7,625 bases of DNA from Humisphaera sp. (GTDB lineage: Bacteria > Planctomycetota > Phycisphaerae > Tepidisphaerales > Tepidisphaeraceae), in the NCBI GenBank assembly GCA_025351525.1, contig JANXVV010000345.1:1-7625 (forward strand). The letters run 5' to 3'. The notes below the pieces were generated by a model. It was not told the DNA's origin, searched no databases, and saw only the letters and a program-made list of their open reading frames with translations. The first letter of the stretch is position 1. The number at the start of each line of letters is the position of its first letter. Shown in pieces: positions 5,370 through 7,625 of the stretch. A program made the translations under genes and the position numbers.

Positions 5370-5954
5370 TCACAATCGAAACCGGCACTTCTCCCGTTCG
5401 CCGCAGGCGTGGAGGGGATGATTCGGCGGGACCGGCACGATGTCGATGAACTCCGCGCCGAGTCGTTCGCAGGTGCGGCGGGAGGGAATGTTTTCAGGGT
5501 TGCAGGTGATCCACAGAGGAATCAAACGGTGCAGACGGGCCAGTGGGATCAACAGACGGCAGGCCCGTTCGGCATAGTGTTGGCCGCGCGCGAAAGGGTA
5601 AACGTGATATCCGATATGGCCGACGACCCGCTCGATGTTCACCCCGCGACCGAGTCGAAGACTGATCGCGCCAACGATGGGATATTCAACCGCGCCGCGC
5701 CGGTGCATCCAAAAGTAGTACGCCGGGGATTGCGGGCCGTCCTCGTCGCCGGGATCAAAACCCTTTTCGAGGCGACTCAGGAAATTGAGCTGCTTGTGGC
5801 GGGGAATGTCGGCATCGCGCGGCATCTGCTCGCGGGTCAACGGGTGATTTTGAGCGGCCATCACCGCATCGAGCCATGCTTCCTCAGCCGGCACCAATTC
5901 CAGTTCGCCGTCGATCAAGGGACCGGGATCGATGTAATCAAATTGATCGGCCAA
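5370..5954 (-). CDS. GNAT-family N-acetyltransferase
   Basis: A 194-residue protein of the GNAT fold. Acetyl-CoA-domain cues are VGHIGYHVYPFARGQHYAER (111-130), with the R-x-x-x-x-A acetyl-CoA loop, then LIPLWITCNPENIPSRRTCE (145-164) and RLGAEFID, the usual 'C..N..S....E..GA' segment of RimJ/COG3981-type enzymes. The acceptor substrate is unknown. The frame extends upstream to an ATG at 6053, but those 33 residues are translated from a terminator hairpin and a dispersed palindrome (the HGLEARAT segment), so they are not protein. I choose TTG at 5954 because GAGGG lies eight bases upstream and homology begins soon after. The next gene on the strand is the DUF2156-GNAT fusion, 256 bases on; whether they are co-transcribed is unclear. 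Confidence 0.85.
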   Translation of the reverse strand: MADQFDYIDPGPLIDGELELVPAEEAWLDAVMAAQNHPLTREQMPRDADIPRHKQLNFLSRLEKGFDPGDEDGPQSPAYYFWMHRRGAVEYPIVGAISLRLGRGVNIERVVGHIGYHVYPFARGQHYAERACRLLIPLARLHRLIPLWITCNPENIPSRRTCERLGAEFIDIVPVPPNHPLHACGEREKCRFRL

Positions 5955-5970
5955 AGATAAAACCCTCGTT

Positions 5971-5993
5971 GTGGCACGGGCTTCCAGCCCGTG
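5971..5993. repeat. Dispersed extragenic palindrome
   Basis: CACGGGCTTCCAGCCCGTG (5975-5993) is a perfect dyad with eight-base arms and a three-base loop. It shares the skeleton GGCA..GG..TC...CCCGTG with both arms of the stem-loop at 6263-6323. From memory, this kind of palindrome is dispersed in planctomycete genomes; within this window only these related copies are visible. It sits just upstream of the acetyltransferase start. Confidence 0.6.
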
Positions 5994-6011
5994 TTGACGA
6001 TCCACCCAACC

Positions 6012-6044
6012 AAAACGCCCGGTGATAAAAATTATCACCGGGCG
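6012..6044 (-). terminator. Intrinsic terminator after the small membrane-protein gene
   Basis: CGCCCGGTGATAA (6016-6028) and TTATCACCGGGCG (6032-6044) form a perfect 13-base stem with a three-base loop. On the minus strand the stem is followed by TTTTG, a short T tract. It lies 33 bases beyond the stop of the gene at 6077-6229 and would end the transcript carrying that gene and the coiled-coil gene. Confidence 0.7.
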
Positions 6045-6076
6045 GTTAATCATTCGAAATTTTCACGGCAAATTTA

Positions 6077-6229
6077 TTAGAAAATTCCCGCCGCGAAAAG
6101 ATCCTTGCACTTCATATTGACGACTACAAAAGCCAGGATCGAGGCCACGGTCGCCACGATGACCAGCACCGTGTAGACATTGTTCGAGGGCTTCACGACA
6201 ATTGTATCTCCAGATCCAACTCGGCTCAT
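6077..6229 (-). CDS. Small single-pass membrane protein (50 aa), unknown function
   Basis: ATG at 6229 has a strong ribosome site (AAGGAG, seven to eight bases upstream) and the frame ends at TAA 6077-6079. The 50 residues start MSRVGSGDTIVVKPSNNVYT, followed by a hydrophobic helix at about 19-38 (YTVLVIVATVASILAFVVVN) and a short tail KCKDLFAAGIF. I recognise no named family. It follows the coiled-coil membrane protein on the same strand with a 116-base gap containing a stem-loop, and a terminator comes right after it, so the two are probably one transcription unit and may act together at the membrane; that link is inference. Confidence 0.78.
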   Translation of the reverse strand: MSRVGSGDTIVVKPSNNVYTVLVIVATVASILAFVVVNMKCKDLFAAGIF

Positions 6230-6235
6230 AATCAA

Positions 6236-6255
6236 TCTCCTTCTTCGATCGAAGA
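6236..6255 (-). promoter_or_regulatory. Ribosome site flanked by a 14-bp palindrome
   Basis: TCTTCGATCGAAGA (6242-6255) is a perfect palindrome directly abutting the AGGAG ribosome site (6237-6241) of the small membrane-protein gene. It could form a small hairpin next to the site, or be a protein-binding site; it may also be chance. Confidence 0.4.
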
Positions 6256-6262
6256 GTCAGGC

Positions 6263-6323
6263 GGCATTGGCGTCTCGCCCGTGCATTTCTTCATCCAATA
6301 TGCACGGGTAAGACACCCATGCC
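6263..6323. repeat. 61-nt imperfect inverted repeat (stem-loop) between two minus-strand genes
   Basis: Bases 6263-6286 and 6300-6323 are inverted copies matching at 20 of 24 positions, with the inner nine pairs perfect (CCCGTGCAT against ATGCACGGG) and a 13-base loop. No T tract follows on either strand, so it is not a standard terminator. Each arm resembles the palindrome at 5971-5993, so it looks like two head-to-head units of the same dispersed repeat. In the transcript it would fold between the coiled-coil and small membrane genes, where it could affect mRNA stability or expression of the second gene. Confidence 0.75.
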
Positions 6324-6345
6324 ACCTGTTTTTCAAAAAACCTTA

Positions 6346-7209
6346 CTACAGTTGCGTCTTCACTTCCACGCCGGCCTGAATCTTGTCGACCTTGCCTTCA
6401 ACCTGCCCGATCGCTTCATTCGGCTGGACACTGTCAACCGTCAGGAAGCCCAGAAACTCGCCACCTTGGCGATTGATGACATTGAACTTCATCCCTTTTT
6501 TAACCAAGTCTGAACTGCCGACGGAAATGGTGGCGTACTTCTTACCGCCAATGATGTCGACGGATCGAACAACCCCGTTGATCGGAACGTCAGCCGATCC
6601 ATCGCCCGCCGATGCCGACCCGCTCATCACCCCACTCGCAGCTCCGCCCTTTTGGCGAACGCCGGCCAGTTGGCTCTTCAATTCGGCATTCAACTCTTCC
6701 AGATATTCGCGCGCCTTTTCGGTCTGACGCAATTTGTTGTCGAGGACGGTGATCTGTGTGTTCAATTCGCCGTTGCCTTTGAGCAGATCATCATTCTTCG
6801 TGCGGATGTCGCTGTTGGCGGTCTGCAATCCGGTGCCCATCTCCTGGGCGGCGCGGAGCGCGTCGGCGGTGCCCTTCAGGGTCGCCTCCTTCACTTGCGA
6901 ATCTTTCTTCAACTGGGCAAGTTCGCCGTCCCGCTTCTGGATTTCCGCGTCGCGATCCACCACGGTGCGGCTCAGTTCGCCGACCTGTTTGGTCATCTCG
7001 TTCTGAAGATTACTATACGCCAACTGACTATTGGTGACATTCGTCGTCAGCTCCGAAGCCTGGAGTTTGGCGGCGGTCAACTGATGCTTGGAAGCATCGG
7101 CAAGCGCCTTGTGATCCTCCACGCGGTTGACAAAAACCACCACGGAAGCGCTGAGCAACAGCGAGGTAACGACGAGCAGCACGACAAACAGCTTGGTGAG
7201 CACGCTCAA
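6346..7209 (-). CDS. Membrane-anchored coiled-coil protein with C-terminal beta domain
   Basis: A 287-residue protein with an N-terminal hydrophobic helix (about 7-27, LFVVLLVVTSLLLSASVVVF), a long Gln/Lys/Glu/Leu-rich coiled coil (about 30-185), a Gly/Ser/Ala linker (about 187-208) and a compact C-terminal domain (about 209-287) with INGVVRSVDIIGGKKYATIS, VGSSDLVKKGMKFNVINRQG and GFLTVDSVQPNEAIGQV, alternating strands that suggest a small beta barrel. The coil should extend on the outer side of the inner membrane. I recognise this architecture from planctomycete hypothetical proteins but know no function. The frame extends to an ATG at 7281; I prefer TTG at 7209 because AGGAG lies five bases upstream and the product then begins MSVLTKLFVVLL, a typical anchor. 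The extra residues (Pro-rich, with Cys) look like untranslated leader. The small membrane gene downstream is probably co-transcribed. Confidence 0.87.
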   Translation of the reverse strand: MSVLTKLFVVLLVVTSLLLSASVVVFVNRVEDHKALADASKHQLTAAKLQASELTTNVTNSQLAYSNLQNEMTKQVGELSRTVVDRDAEIQKRDGELAQLKKDSQVKEATLKGTADALRAAQEMGTGLQTANSDIRTKNDDLLKGNGELNTQITVLDNKLRQTEKAREYLEELNAELKSQLAGVRQKGGAASGVMSGSASAGDGSADVPINGVVRSVDIIGGKKYATISVGSSDLVKKGMKFNVINRQGGEFLGFLTVDSVQPNEAIGQVEGKVDKIQAGVEVKTQL

Positions 7210-7321
7210 GGGAGCTCCTGGGTCAAAGGGAATATCCGGAAAAATACATTCCGGAAACGGGTGTCCGGCAAAGGGTGTCAAATCTTACGCATTCGATTTC
7301 TGAGGCCGAACGCGGACTAAC

Positions 7322-7349
7322 ATCGTAATTTGTGTTCAAAAGATGTCAA
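7322..7349 (-). promoter_or_regulatory. Candidate promoter for the coiled-coil gene
   Basis: On the minus strand, TTGACA (7349-7344) matches the -35 consensus and TACGAT (7327-7322) follows after 16 bases. Transcription would start near 7315, leaving a leader of about 105 bases before the TTG start at 7209. A second TTGACA at 7281-7276 has no good -10 partner. Confidence 0.45.
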
Positions 7350-7376
7350 GTTAAATCAACGCTACTGACAGGGTCG

Positions 7377-7382
7377 TATAAT
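7377..7382 (+). promoter_or_regulatory. Candidate -10 box overlapping the start of the small membrane gene
   Basis: A perfect TATAAT lies two bases before the ATG at 7384. No good -35 is found 16-18 bases upstream. If it works as a -10, transcription would start near 7389, after the first ATG and just before the second at 7393, giving an almost leaderless mRNA. Confidence 0.35.
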
Positions 7383-7383
7383 A

Positions 7384-7623
7384 ATGGTTCATATGCCACT
7401 CACCTGTAACATCGACGCAAAAGGAAAGCGAGTTCGCCTGGTGATGGGCGTTGCCGAAATAATCGGAGCGATTTTGATCGCGGCAATCTGGGCATGGCCA
7501 TCCAACGACTGGAGGCGTTGGACGGTGGCCGGCGTGCTATTTTTTTGCGGTGCGTTCGCCGTTTTTGAAGCTCGAGCCGGTTGGTGCATCGTGCGGGCGA
7601 TGGGATTTAAAACGAGGGTTTGA
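7384..7623 (+). CDS. Small two-helix membrane protein (CNIDAKGK type, YgaP/DUF2892-like)
   Basis: The frame encodes 79 residues from ATG 7384, or 76 from ATG 7393. It contains the conserved N-terminal CNIDAKGKRVRL, two hydrophobic helices (about 20-38, VMGVAEIIGAILIAAIWAW; about 47-66, TVAGVLFFCGAFAVFEARAG) and the conserved ending GWCIVRAMGFKT. I recognise this pattern from small membrane proteins related to the YgaP/DUF2892 family; in rhodanese-linked members this region is a membrane anchor, but no function is known for the stand-alone form. Start choice is uncertain: AGGG lies ten bases before ATG 7384, whereas ATG 7393 fits the TATAAT position and places the start closer to CNID. It is divergent from the coiled-coil gene. 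Confidence 0.85.
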   Translation: MVHMPLTCNIDAKGKRVRLVMGVAEIIGAILIAAIWAWPSNDWRRWTVAGVLFFCGAFAVFEARAGWCIVRAMGFKTRV

Positions 7624-7625
7624 AG

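Noticed and set aside
5364..5960. 198-residue plus-strand open frame
   Set aside because: It is a shadow of the GNAT acetyltransferase gene on the minus strand.
6652..7320. 222-residue plus-strand open frame
   Set aside because: It is antisense to the coiled-coil gene; its repetitive composition reflects the heptad codons on the other strand.
1..7625. CRISPR array or intact new defence system
   Set aside because: There are no regularly spaced direct repeats, and the only defence-type genes (MNT/HepT) are broken.

Overview
The window looks like a chromosomal stretch from a GC-rich bacterium, most likely a planctomycete or another PVC-group member. This is inferred from the style of the IS66 remnant, the dispersed GGCA..GGG..CCCGTG palindromes, frequent apparent TTG starts, and a membrane-anchored coiled-coil protein and a CNIDAKGK-type small membrane protein of kinds I associate with that group. 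No single marker proves it.

Left part (1-2088). Two overlapping minus-strand reading frames run off the left edge; one carries a transposase-like helix-turn-helix segment. Next to them are remains of a MNT/HepT (nucleotidyltransferase/HEPN) toxin-antitoxin pair on the plus strand. The MNT fragment lacks its N-terminus and the Gly-Ser of its catalytic motif. The HepT frame is interrupted by a TGA and lacks its C-terminus. The remnant runs into the 3' end of an apparently intact, convergent glycerate 2-kinase gene, and the two overlap.

Middle part (2089-3475). A tRNA-Thr(CGT) gene has its own promoter and a strong intrinsic terminator. After it comes an AT-richer patch with a 15-bp inverted repeat, a possible 49-residue ORF, a truncated DUF3102-like phage/plasmid gene, and an IS66 transposase pseudogene that has lost the middle of its catalytic domain. 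This looks like an old integration site beside a tRNA gene.

Right part (3476-7625). Read along the minus strand from the right: a membrane-anchored coiled-coil protein with a small C-terminal beta domain (TTG start at 7209); a 50-residue single-pass membrane protein; an intrinsic terminator; a GNAT acetyltransferase (TTG start at 5954); and a 545-residue fusion of a DUF2156 (MprF/LPG-synthase-like aminoacyltransferase) domain with a RimI-like GNAT domain. The coiled-coil gene and the small membrane gene probably form one transcription unit, with a 61-nt stem-loop between them. At the right edge a small two-helix membrane protein is transcribed divergently from the coiled-coil gene.

The 256 bases between the two acetyltransferase genes (5114-5369) hold no gene, terminator or promoter I could recognise. 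I found no intact novel defence system; the only toxin-antitoxin locus is broken. The most interesting parts are the DUF2156-GNAT fusion, the coiled-coil/small membrane pair with its stem-loop, and the junction where the kinase gene appears to take its stop codon from antisense HepT sequence.
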